Assembly (NCBI RefSeq): GCF_026241515.1
Contig: NZ_JAPHPW010000010.1
Span: 124,001 to 188,000 of the forward strand
Direction: 5' to 3'
Origin: Vibrio sp. 14G-20
GTDB lineage: Bacteria; Pseudomonadota; Gammaproteobacteria; Enterobacterales; Vibrionaceae
Length of the DNA: 64,000 nt
The stretch's first letter is position 1; every line of letters begins with the position of its first letter. This document shows, in pieces, positions 27,139 to 35,449 of this stretch. The position numbers and the translations under genes were made by a program. Under the pieces are notes generated by a model. The model was not told the origin of the DNA. It saw only the letters and a list, made by a program, of their open reading frames with translations, and searched no databases.

Positions 27139-28242
27139 GTGATTAAAAAATGGCTTCCCCTTGTTGCCGCCTCTGTACTATTTGGCTGTGCTCAACCCAC
27201 TGATCTTGCTCAACAACATCTTGATGATGAATTTCCTCGAACCTTAAATAAGGTCGATCAGGTTGAATCCAATAAACCAAGAGACTACACCGCATTCGCT
27301 GAACAAGCTGAGATGGTGGTATCCAAATCCCCTTCGATGGCGAAAATCTATGAGCCGCTTTATCAGCAACTCAATGAATGGGCGCTGCAAAGTGGTGATC
27401 CAAGCCAACTAGCAAACTTTGGCGTTCAAACTGCTCAACTTGGTGGTGGTGATAAGCAAGGCAATGTTTTGTTCACGGGCTACTTCTCTCCTGTGATGGA
27501 ATTACGCCATGAAGCGAATGAGGAGTATCGATTCCCTGTTTATGGACTTCCAGAGTGCGATAAAGAGTGTCCAACACGCGAAGAGATCTACAACGGTGCA
27601 TTAGAAGGCCAGGGCCTTGAATTAGGTTACGCTGCAAATCGTATCGACCCGTTTATGATGGAAGTGCAGGGCAGTGGATTCGTGCATTTCGGTGATGACG
27701 ATACGTTGCAGTATTTCGCATACGCGGGTAAGAACAATAAAGCTTACGTGAGCATTGGCCGTGTTCTGATTGAACGAGGCTTAGTTCCACGCGAAAAAAT
27801 GTCGCTAAAAGCAATCAAAGAGTGGGTATTGGCAAACGATCCTGAAGTCGTCAAAGAGCTGCTTGAGCAAAACCCATCTTTCGTTTTCTTTAGCGCAAGA
27901 GATGACTTGTCGGTAATCGGTAGCGCAGGCATTCCATTGTTACCAATGGCCGCAGTTGCGGGTGATCGCTCTATCTTACCGATGGGAACGCCGATTCTTG
28001 CTGAAGTACCACTATTAAATGCAGATGGTACTTGGAGCGGTGCACACCAACTAAGACTGCTATTGGTTTTGGATACCGGTGGCGCGGTTAAGCAGAACCA
28101 CTTGGATCTCTACCACGGTATGGGGCCAAGAGCGGGTACTGAAGCGGGTCATTACAAGCATTTTGGTCGAGTGTGGAAGCTGGGTCTAGATGGCAGCGCA
28201 ACCGAAGCGCCTTGGGCTTTACCACCTGAAAAGGTCGAGTAA
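27139..28242 (+). CDS. mltA: Membrane-bound lytic transglycosylase A
   Basis: MltA cleaves the MurNAc-GlcNAc bond of peptidoglycan, releasing 1,6-anhydro muropeptides at the outer membrane. I place the start at GTG 27139 (MIKKWLPLVAASVLFGC), giving 367 residues, because AGGA lies eight bases before it and the result is a proper lipoprotein signal with lipobox Cys17; upstream ATGs would add a non-signal extension. The MltA barrel domain (VLFTGYFSPVMELR, FMMEVQGSGFVHFG) is followed by the 3D domain (LRLLLVLDTGGAVK) with the catalytic Asp in LDTGGA. The anhydro products are what AmpG, encoded at 33.5 kb, would import. Confidence 0.95.
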   Translation: MIKKWLPLVAASVLFGCAQPTDLAQQHLDDEFPRTLNKVDQVESNKPRDYTAFAEQAEMVVSKSPSMAKIYEPLYQQLNEWALQSGDPSQLANFGVQTAQLGGGDKQGNVLFTGYFSPVMELRHEANEEYRFPVYGLPECDKECPTREEIYNGALEGQGLELGYAANRIDPFMMEVQGSGFVHFGDDDTLQYFAYAGKNNKAYVSIGRVLIERGLVPREKMSLKAIKEWVLANDPEVVKELLEQNPSFVFFSARDDLSVIGSAGIPLLPMAAVAGDRSILPMGTPILAEVPLLNADGTWSGAHQLRLLLVLDTGGAVKQNHLDLYHGMGPRAGTEAGHYKHFGRVWKLGLDGSATEAPWALPPEKVE

Positions 28243-28299
28243 GCGGCAATAAAATAGGGCATTGAAAGCGAATCGCTAATCCCCTAGACTTTTTATTCA

Positions 28300-28326
28300 A
28301 GAGTGCGTATAAAACGCACTCTTTTC
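28300..28326 (+). terminator. Terminator of mltA
   Basis: An 8-bp stem GAGTGCGT (28301-28308) with ACGCACTC (28314-28321), then TTTTCTTTTTC. It lies 58 nt after mltA and 30 nt before tcdA, so tcdA should have its own start or depend on read-through. Confidence 0.8.
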
Positions 28327-28355
28327 TTTTTCTCAGAAATAAATTGGCGGCAACA

Positions 28356-29165
28356 ATGCGTGAATTGACCACTCCAGCTTCAGAAAACTATGACCAACGA
28401 TTCGGTGGCACTCGTCGCTTATATGGCAATAGTGAAGTCGACATACTTAGAGCCGCACACGTGTGTGTTATCGGTATTGGTGGCGTTGGTTCATGGGCTG
28501 TTGAAGCGCTTGCTCGCACTGGTTTAGGTGAGCTGACTTTGATCGATATGGATGATGTGTGTGTGACCAACATCAACCGTCAGATCCACGCAATGTCGGG
28601 TACCGTTGGTAAAAGCAAAATCGAAGTGATGGCTGAGCGCGTTAAACTGATTAACCCTGAGTGTAAAGTTAACCTGATTGACGACTTTATTGGCCCTGAT
28701 AATCAGGCTGAATACTTATCGAAAGAGTTCGACTTTGTGTTAGATGCGATTGACAGCATGAAAGCTAAGGCTTCACTGTTGGCATATTGTCGTAGTAACA
28801 AAATTAAGGTGATCACCACCGGTGGTGCGGGTGGACAAATCGACCCTACTCAAATTAAAGTGGCCGATCTGACTAAGACGATCCAAGATCCGCTCGCGAA
28901 GAAGCTAAAAGATACCCTTCGTCGTCATCATAATTTCCCTAAGAACCCTGCGCGTAAGTTTGGTATCGATTGTGTGTTCTCGACTGAGCAACTGAAATAC
29001 CCTCAAGCCGACGGCAGTGTATGTGCTGCGAAAGCAACAGCGGAAGGTCCAAAACGCATGGACTGTGCGACGGGCTTTGGGGCGGCAACGGTTGTAACCG
29101 CGACGTTTGGTTTTGTGGCTGTTTCACGTATCGTAGAAAAGCTGATTCAAAAGCACGCTAAGTAA
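28356..29165 (+). CDS. tcdA: tRNA threonylcarbamoyladenosine dehydratase
   Basis: TcdA (CsdL, YgdL) is an E1-like enzyme that uses ATP to cyclise t6A37 of tRNA to ct6A. I choose ATG 28356 (MRELTTPASENYDQRFGGTRRLYG), with GGCGG just before it, giving 269 residues against 268 in E. coli; a TTG four codons upstream is less likely. The nucleotide-binding GIGGVGSWAVEALARTG and LTLIDMDDVCVTNINRQ are typical of the ThiF/MoeB fold. It is followed 37 nt later by csdE, its sulfur-transfer partner in the CSD system of E. coli. Confidence 0.95.
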   Translation: MRELTTPASENYDQRFGGTRRLYGNSEVDILRAAHVCVIGIGGVGSWAVEALARTGLGELTLIDMDDVCVTNINRQIHAMSGTVGKSKIEVMAERVKLINPECKVNLIDDFIGPDNQAEYLSKEFDFVLDAIDSMKAKASLLAYCRSNKIKVITTGGAGGQIDPTQIKVADLTKTIQDPLAKKLKDTLRRHHNFPKNPARKFGIDCVFSTEQLKYPQADGSVCAAKATAEGPKRMDCATGFGAATVVTATFGFVAVSRIVEKLIQKHAK

Positions 29166-29202
29166 CGTCTTCTACTCAATTAACAATCGACTGGATATTA
29201 AA

Positions 29203-29631
29203 ATGACTACATTCCCAAGCTCTCCATTCGGCACTGAAATTACCAGTGATGATATTGTCGCGAAGATGCAGACATTCAGCGGCTGGGAAGACCGTTATCG
29301 CCAAGTGATTCAATGGGGTAAGAAACTGCCAACGATGCCTGATGAACTGAAAAGTGAGCAGATGATAGTCTCTGGCTGTGAAAGCCAAGTGTGGTTGGTT
29401 TCTCAAAATATCGACGGTGTTTGGCACTTTTGTGCTGATTCTGATGCGCGTATCGTTCGCGGTCTGATTGCATTAGTGATGGCTGCGTATGATGGAAAAA
29501 CATCAGAGCAGGTTCAAGCGTTCGATATTGATGGTTACTTTGAAAAAATCGGTTTAATTACCCATCTAAGCCCATCTCGCGGTAATGGATTAAAAGCGAT
29601 TGTTGCTCAAATCCAAGAGCTAAGTGCTTAA
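29203..29631 (+). CDS. csdE: Sulfur acceptor protein CsdE (SufE family)
   Basis: A 142-residue SufE-fold protein that accepts persulfide sulfur from cysteine desulfurase CsdA. The active-site Cys59 lies in VSGCESQVW, the SufE/CsdE signature. It follows tcdA in the same direction and faces csdA, the desulfurase, across a terminator hairpin, so the three-gene CSD set is together but csdA is on the opposite strand. In E. coli CsdE also contacts TcdA. Confidence 0.93.
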   Translation: MTTFPSSPFGTEITSDDIVAKMQTFSGWEDRYRQVIQWGKKLPTMPDELKSEQMIVSGCESQVWLVSQNIDGVWHFCADSDARIVRGLIALVMAAYDGKTSEQVQAFDIDGYFEKIGLITHLSPSRGNGLKAIVAQIQELSA

Positions 29632-29650
29632 TATGTCTTAGATACACAGA

Positions 29651-29682
29651 AACAAAAAGGGTTGACGCTAAACGCCAACCCT
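29651..29682 (-). terminator. Terminator of csdA
   Basis: AGGGTTG (29658-29664) pairs with CAACCCT (29676-29682), with an inner CG/CG pair. On the minus strand it is followed by TTTTTG. It lies between the convergent csdE and csdA genes. Confidence 0.75.
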
Positions 29683-29691
29683 ACATACTCC

Positions 29692-30903
29692 CTAAAGCAT
29701 ATCAACGGCTTTTTCTATCGCCGCTACGAGCTTTTCCACATCATCCATGTTGTTGTAAATACCAAATGAAATTCGAACCGTTCCTTTCACATTAAGTGCA
29801 TCCATTAATGGGTGAGCACAATGATGTCCTGCACGTACTGCGATACCTTGCTGATCCAGTAGAGTCGTTATATCTTGATGGTGAACACCATCCATAACAA
29901 AAGTAATCACACTTGCGTTGGGTTGATACCCTAAAATCTGAATATCATCCAGTTTACTGAGCGCAAGATAAGTCTCGTGTTGTAGCTGGTGGATATGATT
30001 TTCTACATATTGTTGTGGAAAATCACTTAACCATTCTATTGCGGTGCTTAAGGCTATCGCTCCTGCCACATTTGGCGTGCCCGCTTCGAATTTGCCAGGT
30101 AGTTCTGAAAAAGTAGTGCCAGAGAAAGAGACGCGCTCAACCATTTTGCCACCGCCATGCCAAGGTGGCATCGCTTCGAGCAATTCAAGTTTGCCGTAAA
30201 GCACACCAATACCTGCAGGGGCATAGAGTTTGTGCCCAGAGAATACGTAGAAATCCGCACCTAAAGTAGCGACATCCATTGGCTCATGAACAATGCCTTG
30301 CGCGCCATCGACCACAACAATGGCATCCACCTTATGGGCTTTTTCGATCACTTGCTCAATCGGTTGGCGAGAACCAGTGACATTGGTTATCTGAGCCAGA
30401 GCAACAATCTTAGTTCTCTCACTCAATAGATCCTCGAAGGCAATAAGGTCGAATTCGCAGTCTGATGTCATTGGTACTTTGATGACTTTAGCACCGGTTT
30501 GTTCAGCCACAATTTGCCAAGGCACGATGTTGGCGTGGTGTTCCATTTCACTCACTAAGATCTCATCGTCAGGCTGAAGGGTACTTCTTGCGTAGGTTTG
30601 AGCGATCAGGTTAAGTGCTTCGGTGGCACCGCGAGTCCAAATGATCTCTTTTGAAAATCTTGCACCAATAAACTGAGCGACCTTATCTCTTGCCGCTTCA
30701 AACTGACTGGTCGCGTTCGCTGTTAAGCTATGACTACCACGGTGAACATTGGCATTTTGTTTGGAGTAATATTGGCTAATGGCATCAATAACCACCTGAG
30801 GTTTTTGTGTCGTTGCCGCGCTGTCTAAGTAAATCAATGGTTGTTGATTGATGGTTTGTGATAGCGCAGGAAACTGCTCTCGGATGTGATTGATATCAAG
30901 CAT
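29692..30903 (-). CDS. csdA: Cysteine desulfurase CsdA
   Basis: A PLP enzyme of aminotransferase class V that removes sulfur from cysteine for delivery through CsdE. The 403 residues contain YLDSAATTQKP, SEMEHHANIVPW, and the PLP lysine Lys225 in FSGHKLYAPAGIG. Catalytic Cys362 lies in RAGHHCAHPLM, so it is a group II (SufS/CsdA-like) desulfurase. A SufS assignment is possible, but the neighbouring csdE and tcdA and the absence of other suf genes favour CsdA. ATG 30903. Confidence 0.93.
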   Translation of the reverse strand: MLDINHIREQFPALSQTINQQPLIYLDSAATTQKPQVVIDAISQYYSKQNANVHRGSHSLTANATSQFEAARDKVAQFIGARFSKEIIWTRGATEALNLIAQTYARSTLQPDDEILVSEMEHHANIVPWQIVAEQTGAKVIKVPMTSDCEFDLIAFEDLLSERTKIVALAQITNVTGSRQPIEQVIEKAHKVDAIVVVDGAQGIVHEPMDVATLGADFYVFSGHKLYAPAGIGVLYGKLELLEAMPPWHGGGKMVERVSFSGTTFSELPGKFEAGTPNVAGAIALSTAIEWLSDFPQQYVENHIHQLQHETYLALSKLDDIQILGYQPNASVITFVMDGVHHQDITTLLDQQGIAVRAGHHCAHPLMDALNVKGTVRISFGIYNNMDDVEKLVAAIEKAVDML

Positions 30904-30990
30904 CTATTCTTACCTAAAATCTTGGATATTGGAGCTAGCGTTGTGCTTAGCGGTATTGTTATTTTATCGCGACTTGTTAACCGTTGCTGA

Positions 30991-31884
30991 CTAATCTTGA
31001 TGATTCCAGCTATTTTCTTGCTCTTTGACCTGAGCGAACAGATTTTGGTTAACGGGAACTTCTATCTGATGCTTAAGCGCTGTTTTTATTAGGTGTCCGG
31101 TGATGAAGTCGATCTCTGTCTTACGCTGGTAAAACATATCTTGCTTCATGGATGAGTTATTTTGAGCCGTGGCTTGGATGACCTGTTTGACGCTTGCTTC
31201 TAATTCGTCGAATGAACAAGCGATCTCTTCGGCCTGTATAACTTGTGTGAGCTCTTCAACGATAGAACTTAAAATCCCCTCAAACCTTTGGTCTGCAAGT
31301 TCGCCGTTCTTGATTTGTTCCAACCCTGTCAGTGGGTTGATAGCGCAATTGATGGCGAGCTTAGTCCACAGCGCTGTTTTTATTTCTGGATTCCAACTGA
31401 CGGCAGGTAAGGCATGTTCCAATACATCAACTAAAAAAGTGCACTGTTGACCCTTGAGGTTAAAAGCCCCCAATTGAGTTTGGCCTAACCCTGTGTGAGA
31501 TACACTTTTACGGTCGGGTTTAAAAGCTGCTTGGGTGGTGGTCGCCAATACAATCGGGTGAGCATCAATTCGAGTGGCAATGTTATCGACCGCGCCCATT
31601 CCGTTGTGCATGAACATGAGAATGGTGTCGGGATCGAGATGTTGAAGTAGTGGAGTGGTGGCTTCTTCTAATTGCCAAGCCTTGACTGTAAAGATCACTA
31701 AGTCACTTGCAGATAGCTTTTCGATATTGTTGTTACTGAAGGAAAGTGAAACTTGCTTATCCAATGATAGGTCAATTGAGGTTTCAGGGGAGCGACTCCA
31801 TAAAGAGACATTATGACCTGCTTGAAGCAGTTTAATCGCCCATAAAGAGCCGATAGCTCCAGGTCCAACAATAGTGATGTTCAC
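30991..31884 (-). CDS. panE: 2-dehydropantoate 2-reductase
   Basis: PanE reduces ketopantoate to pantoate with NADPH for pantothenate and coenzyme A synthesis. The 297 residues begin MNITIVGPGAIGSLWA, a Rossmann GxGxxG variant, followed by the ketopantoate reductase C-terminal helical domain with TKLAINCAINPLTGL containing the catalytic-type Lys. The protein is near family size (E. coli 303). It is 87 nt upstream of csdA on the same strand, with no obvious functional tie. Confidence 0.92.
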   Translation of the reverse strand: MNITIVGPGAIGSLWAIKLLQAGHNVSLWSRSPETSIDLSLDKQVSLSFSNNNIEKLSASDLVIFTVKAWQLEEATTPLLQHLDPDTILMFMHNGMGAVDNIATRIDAHPIVLATTTQAAFKPDRKSVSHTGLGQTQLGAFNLKGQQCTFLVDVLEHALPAVSWNPEIKTALWTKLAINCAINPLTGLEQIKNGELADQRFEGILSSIVEELTQVIQAEEIACSFDELEASVKQVIQATAQNNSSMKQDMFYQRKTEIDFITGHLIKTALKHQIEVPVNQNLFAQVKEQENSWNHQD

Positions 31885-31945
31885 AGCAATACCGAGATAA
31901 GAAAGTGATGCTGCAAGGATAGCGAGGCATTAAATGAAAGCAATA

Positions 31946-31973
31946 AAAAATGGCACCCGAGGGTGCCATTTTT
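31946..31973. terminator. Terminator of ompK
   Basis: A perfect 13-bp stem AAAAATGGCACCC (31946-31958) with GGGTGCCATTTTT (31961-31973). On the minus strand it follows the ompK stop by 22 nt and ends in a T run. Confidence 0.9.
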
Positions 31974-31994
31974 GAAACTTTCTTAGAAGTTCGA

Positions 31995-32792
31995 TTAGAA
32001 CTTGTAAGTTACTGCTACGTAGTGACCGAAGCCAGTAGTCTTACCTGCTAGGCCGTCATCTTTAAGACCGTAAACATCTTTGTAGCCTTTTAGGCCGTAA
32101 CCTACAGCGAAACGATCTGAATGCCAGTATAGGCCGTTAAACATAGCACCACCATTTGATGTATTTAGTGCTTTATTGTCATCATCCATACCGAATTGGT
32201 AATCGATGTAACCTTGGTACGAGATGAATGAACCGTTCTCGAAGAAGTAGAAAGGTTTGAACCAGTTTGCCGAAACTTGGTAGCCGTTCCAGTCTTTCTT
32301 GTTTGAGTCGTATGTACCGTAAAGGTTTAGACCAACTTTACCAAACCAAGGAACCATTACATCAGAACCAAGACCAACTTTTTGGGTGTTTACACCACCG
32401 TTTGATCCGTCCCACTCCATAAGAGTAGCAACGTATAGCTCTTGAACTGGACCGAAAGAAAGATCTTTACCAGTTAGGCCATCTAGAGACATACGTGGAG
32501 CAAACTTCATAAAGATTTTTGAGTCTGCGTCAGCTTTGTCACTACCTTTGTCTGATGTTAGGTTGAATACGTCAACGTAACCGTACAGATCGAAGATTCC
32601 AGAGCGGCCGCCGAATTCCATTTCTAGGTAATCATGAGTTGACTCACCTGGAAGCTCATCAATAGCACCCATAAGGTTGAATTGAAGCCATTTGTAATCG
32701 TTCTTGTGGATGTCGCCGTCAGAATAATCCGCTGCCATTACAGGAGCAGAAGTTGCTGCAAGTAGGCCAAGAGTTAAAAGTGATTTACGCAT
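31995..32792 (-). CDS. ompK: Outer-membrane channel OmpK (Tsx family)
   Basis: OmpK is a nucleoside-specific Tsx-type outer-membrane beta barrel of vibrios and the receptor of vibriophage KVP40. The mature part begins ADYSDGDIHKNDYKWLQF after a signal peptide ending PVMA, and the chain ends in VAVTYKF, the terminal Phe used for barrel assembly. I choose ATG 32792 (MRKSLLTLGLLAATSAPVMA), giving 265 residues; a longer frame upstream has no signal-like start. GAGAG precedes it. A CRP-like site about 130 bp upstream fits the catabolite control known for tsx. It likely passes nucleosides released by enzymes such as UshA. Confidence 0.92.
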   Translation of the reverse strand: MRKSLLTLGLLAATSAPVMAADYSDGDIHKNDYKWLQFNLMGAIDELPGESTHDYLEMEFGGRSGIFDLYGYVDVFNLTSDKGSDKADADSKIFMKFAPRMSLDGLTGKDLSFGPVQELYVATLMEWDGSNGGVNTQKVGLGSDVMVPWFGKVGLNLYGTYDSNKKDWNGYQVSANWFKPFYFFENGSFISYQGYIDYQFGMDDDNKALNTSNGGAMFNGLYWHSDRFAVGYGLKGYKDVYGLKDDGLAGKTTGFGHYVAVTYKF

Positions 32793-32921
32793 AATGGAAC
32801 TCTCTATGTTTGAAATAAGTAACCCGCTAATCCGTGCGTGTTTATGATGTCCGAATGCCGAGCATAATAGCGATTTTGTTCTCAAATAAAAGTGAGACGG
32901 AGTGAAAACTACAATTATTAA

Positions 32922-32937
32922 TTTGAAGTTGATCACA
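32922..32937 (-). promoter_or_regulatory. CRP-like site upstream of ompK
   Basis: TTTGA-N6-TCACA on the plus strand matches the CRP half sites TGTGA-N6-TCACA at 9 of 10 positions. It lies 130 bp upstream of the ompK start, a plausible activator distance. Regulation by cAMP-CRP is known for tsx in E. coli and is inferred here. Confidence 0.6.
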
Positions 32938-33006
32938 CTAATGATCTAAATGATGGAACTTTAAGGTGGCAATGCATCTTGATGCACCTCTAATTCTATT
33001 GATTTT

Positions 33007-33426
33007 GTGAAATTTGATTATTTTATGGATAAACAGGTGAAATACTGCGCTAAGCAAACGATTCTACTAATTAGAGTGACATGCATATCAAAATCAACAG
33101 GATTCTTTTCTAAGTATATTCTCACTAAAAATCACGCATTCAGTCCGCGGATCTACTCAGTCTTTGAATTATTTCTGACCGATAATATGGGGTTCTTTGC
33201 TATCGATCCAGCACTAAGAGATATGAAATTCAAAGGTAACGTAGATGGTATTTATATTGCCGCGAGATCGTATTACTTGACCCTTACCGTTGCAAAAGCT
33301 TCATCTACTGGCACGATTGACGTTGCGGCCATTACTTTATCTGACGGTGTTGTTTATCAAGTGGTGGCGATTGTTGATTCGATGGGAACTGGGTTTAACT
33401 TGACCTTCAGTGGCACAACAGACTAA
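33007..33426 (+). pseudogene. Possible remnant of a DUF4397-like envelope protein
   Basis: A 139-codon frame starting with TTG or GTG-type codons and lacking a ribosome binding site. The first 58 residues look non-native (cysteines, basic, no signal peptide). The last 80, from MGFFAIDPALRDMKFKGNV to GTGFNLTFSGTTD, read like the C-terminal strand pattern of a DUF4397-type beta-sandwich lipoprotein (YYLTLTVAKA, ITLSDGVVYQVVAIV). A strong terminator follows directly. I infer that the 5' part of an originally longer gene has been lost or replaced. A genuine short gene starting at internal ATG 33187 is the alternative. Confidence 0.45.
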
Positions 33427-33443
33427 ATCTGACGACAGAACGT

Positions 33444-33474
33444 AAAAGAGGGTAGCTCAGTGCTACCCTCTTTT
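33444..33474. terminator. Bidirectional terminator after the DUF4397-like frame
   Basis: A 13-bp stem AAAAGAGGGTAGC (33444-33456) with GCTACCCTCTTTT (33462-33474), T-rich downstream and A-rich upstream, 15 nt from the ampG stop on the other strand. Confidence 0.9.
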
Positions 33475-33488
33475 GTTTTCTTTTCATC

Positions 33489-34847
33489 TTACTCTTGGTT
33501 GTTTTTGGCTTTTTCTAATAGATCCGTGAAAAAGTGGCGCAACGAATAGAGCATGATCAAACTTGGAATCACCATAAGTGCGGTTAGGATAAAGAAGGTT
33601 GACCAATCATTGAGGTAATCAACCAGTTCACCACTGAAAGAAGCTAGCGTTGTCCGACCGAAGTTACCCAAGGATGCGAGTAAGGCATATTGGGTTGCTG
33701 AGAAGGCCTGCCCGGTTAGTAGCGTTAAGAAAGAGACAAAGGCTACGGTTGAAAAGGCGGTCGTGAAGTTGTCGACAATGATCGTTGCCAAGAACAGCGT
33801 TTCACTAGGGCCGACCTGAGCAATCCATGCAAACATGAGGTTGCTGGCCGCCATTGCAACACCACCGATCATCAGACCACGCACAATTCCGAACTTCACA
33901 TTAAAGACACTGCCTAGTAAGGTGAAGAATATTGTCGCCCCCCAACCAATTAACTTCGAATAGTGTCCGATCTGTTCGTTACTGAAACCTATCTCTTTAT
34001 AGAAGGTGATCGACATGCGACCTAAGAAGGCTTCACCTATCTTAAATAGGAACACAAACAGCAATAGAGTAATGGCAACTTGAACGCCGTTTCTTTTGAA
34101 GAAATCATAAAACGGTTCAATTACCGTTACACTGAACCAAGCGACAAGCTTTGAGCCGACCACTTTATTGTGTCGCTGCTGTGCTTGTTCTTGTAGGGCT
34201 TCGCGTTGTGTATTTGGCTCTCCGACAAAAAGAGTAAACAGCATTAATACAACAACGACACCTGCCATTCCGTAATACACGCCATTCCAACCGATTGAAT
34301 CTGCATTAATAAAGGCAAGGTAGCCTGGTAGAGAATACCCCGTCCACCAACCAATTACGGCCATTGCAGAAGCTTGCGGCAGTTTTGATGCTTCGGATTT
34401 TGGGAAGGTATCAATACGAAATGCATCAATCGCGATGTCTTGCGTGGCTGAGGCAATGGCAATAGCGAGCGCCAACATTGAGGTAAACGCCAAATTCTCT
34501 GCGGGATTGACACCTGCGATGAATAAGGTGCCGATTAAAACAATGGTTTGGCAGAAAAAGATCCAACTGCGGCGTTGGCCGAGTATTGCATGAAGCACCG
34601 GCAGTTTTACTCGGTCTACCAATGGTGCCCATAAAAAATTAATCGCATAGACGGCAAACACACTACCAAAGTAGCCAATGGCTGCTCGTGTCAAACCTGC
34701 ATCTTTTAGCCAACCAGACATGTTGGACCCAATAAGAACCCATGGGAAGCCGCTCGAACAACCGAGCATAAACACCCAAAGTAAGCGTTTATCAAGGTAG
34801 CTGCGGAAAGTCTGCATCCAAGAAAGAGAGGGAGTGCCTGATGACAT
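33489..34847 (-). CDS. ampG: Muropeptide permease AmpG
   Basis: AmpG is an inner-membrane major-facilitator transporter that imports GlcNAc-anhydroMurNAc peptides for cell-wall recycling and, where present, AmpC beta-lactamase signalling. The 452 residues have at least 12 hydrophobic segments. The N-terminus DKRLLWVFMLGCSSGFPWVL and TQDIAIDAFRIDTF match AmpG. ATG 34847 has AAGGA 8-12 bases upstream. The gene is downstream of yajG-ppiA on the same strand, resembling the E. coli ampG-yajG-bolA neighbourhood. A terminator-like hairpin lies only about 20 nt before its start and could attenuate it. Confidence 0.95.
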   Translation of the reverse strand: MSSGTPSLSWMQTFRSYLDKRLLWVFMLGCSSGFPWVLIGSNMSGWLKDAGLTRAAIGYFGSVFAVYAINFLWAPLVDRVKLPVLHAILGQRRSWIFFCQTIVLIGTLFIAGVNPAENLAFTSMLALAIAIASATQDIAIDAFRIDTFPKSEASKLPQASAMAVIGWWTGYSLPGYLAFINADSIGWNGVYYGMAGVVVVLMLFTLFVGEPNTQREALQEQAQQRHNKVVGSKLVAWFSVTVIEPFYDFFKRNGVQVAITLLLFVFLFKIGEAFLGRMSITFYKEIGFSNEQIGHYSKLIGWGATIFFTLLGSVFNVKFGIVRGLMIGGVAMAASNLMFAWIAQVGPSETLFLATIIVDNFTTAFSTVAFVSFLTLLTGQAFSATQYALLASLGNFGRTTLASFSGELVDYLNDWSTFFILTALMVIPSLIMLYSLRHFFTDLLEKAKNNQE

Positions 34848-34848
34848 A

Positions 34849-34892
34849 GGGCGTCCTTGTATAGAAAAACGCCCTTAAGAAATAAGGGCGTT
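34849..34892 (-). promoter_or_regulatory. Terminator/attenuator-like hairpin before ampG
   Basis: On the minus strand three segments compete: AACGCCCTTA (34877-34868 region), TAAGGGCGTT (34892-34883 region in plus orientation) and ACGCCC (34854-34849). The first two form a 10-bp hairpin ending in five T, a standard terminator for yajG-ppiA. GGGCGT can instead pair with ACGCCC, which lies between the AAGGA ribosome binding site and the ampG ATG. Pairing is visible; a regulatory switch is inference. Confidence 0.55.
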
Positions 34893-34900
34893 ACATTGGA

Positions 34901-35449
34901 TTACTTAAGAAGGGTCACTTTAGTGATGATGATTGGGTCGACTGGGATGTCTGACATGCGGCCCATTCGCTTGGTTGGAATCGTTGCCATCTTTTGAACA
35001 ACATCAAAACCTTCAGTTACTTTGCCGAATACTGCGTAACCTGGGTTACCGCCTTTTGCGTTCAAGAAATCATTATCAGAGAAGTTAATGAAGAACTGGC
35101 GAGTTGCAGAATCTGGCGCATTAGTACGAGCCATAGCGATTGTGGCTGTATCGTTGTTCAGGCCGTTGCTACCTTCATTCTTAATAGGAGCATAAGTCGC
35201 TTGTTGATTCATGTCTTGATCGAAACCGCCACCTTGTGCCATGAAACCAGGAATAACACGGTGGAAGATAGTACCTTCGTAGCTGCCGTCAGCAACGTAC
35301 TTGAGAAAGTTCTCAGCACTCACTGGTGCTTGCTCTTGGTTAAGCTCGATAGTGAAGTTGCCTAATGTTGTTTCTACGTTCACTTTAGGACCAGCCCAAA
35401 CGCTCACGCTCACCAGCATTAATGCAATAGAAGATAAAATGCGACCCAT
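34901..35449 (-). CDS. ppiA: Periplasmic peptidylprolyl isomerase (cyclophilin)
   Basis: A 182-residue cyclophilin with a cleavable signal peptide (MGRILSSIALMLVSVSVWA), so it acts on proline bonds of periplasmic proteins. The core motifs GTIFHRVIPGFMAQGGGF, TIAMARTNAPDSATRQFFIN and GYAVFGKV are typical of the PpiA/PpiB group. Its start ATG overlaps the yajG stop in TAATG, so the two are translationally coupled. PpiA is assigned rather than cytoplasmic PpiB because of the signal peptide. Confidence 0.9.
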   Translation of the reverse strand: MGRILSSIALMLVSVSVWAGPKVNVETTLGNFTIELNQEQAPVSAENFLKYVADGSYEGTIFHRVIPGFMAQGGGFDQDMNQQATYAPIKNEGSNGLNNDTATIAMARTNAPDSATRQFFINFSDNDFLNAKGGNPGYAVFGKVTEGFDVVQKMATIPTKRMGRMSDIPVDPIIITKVTLLK

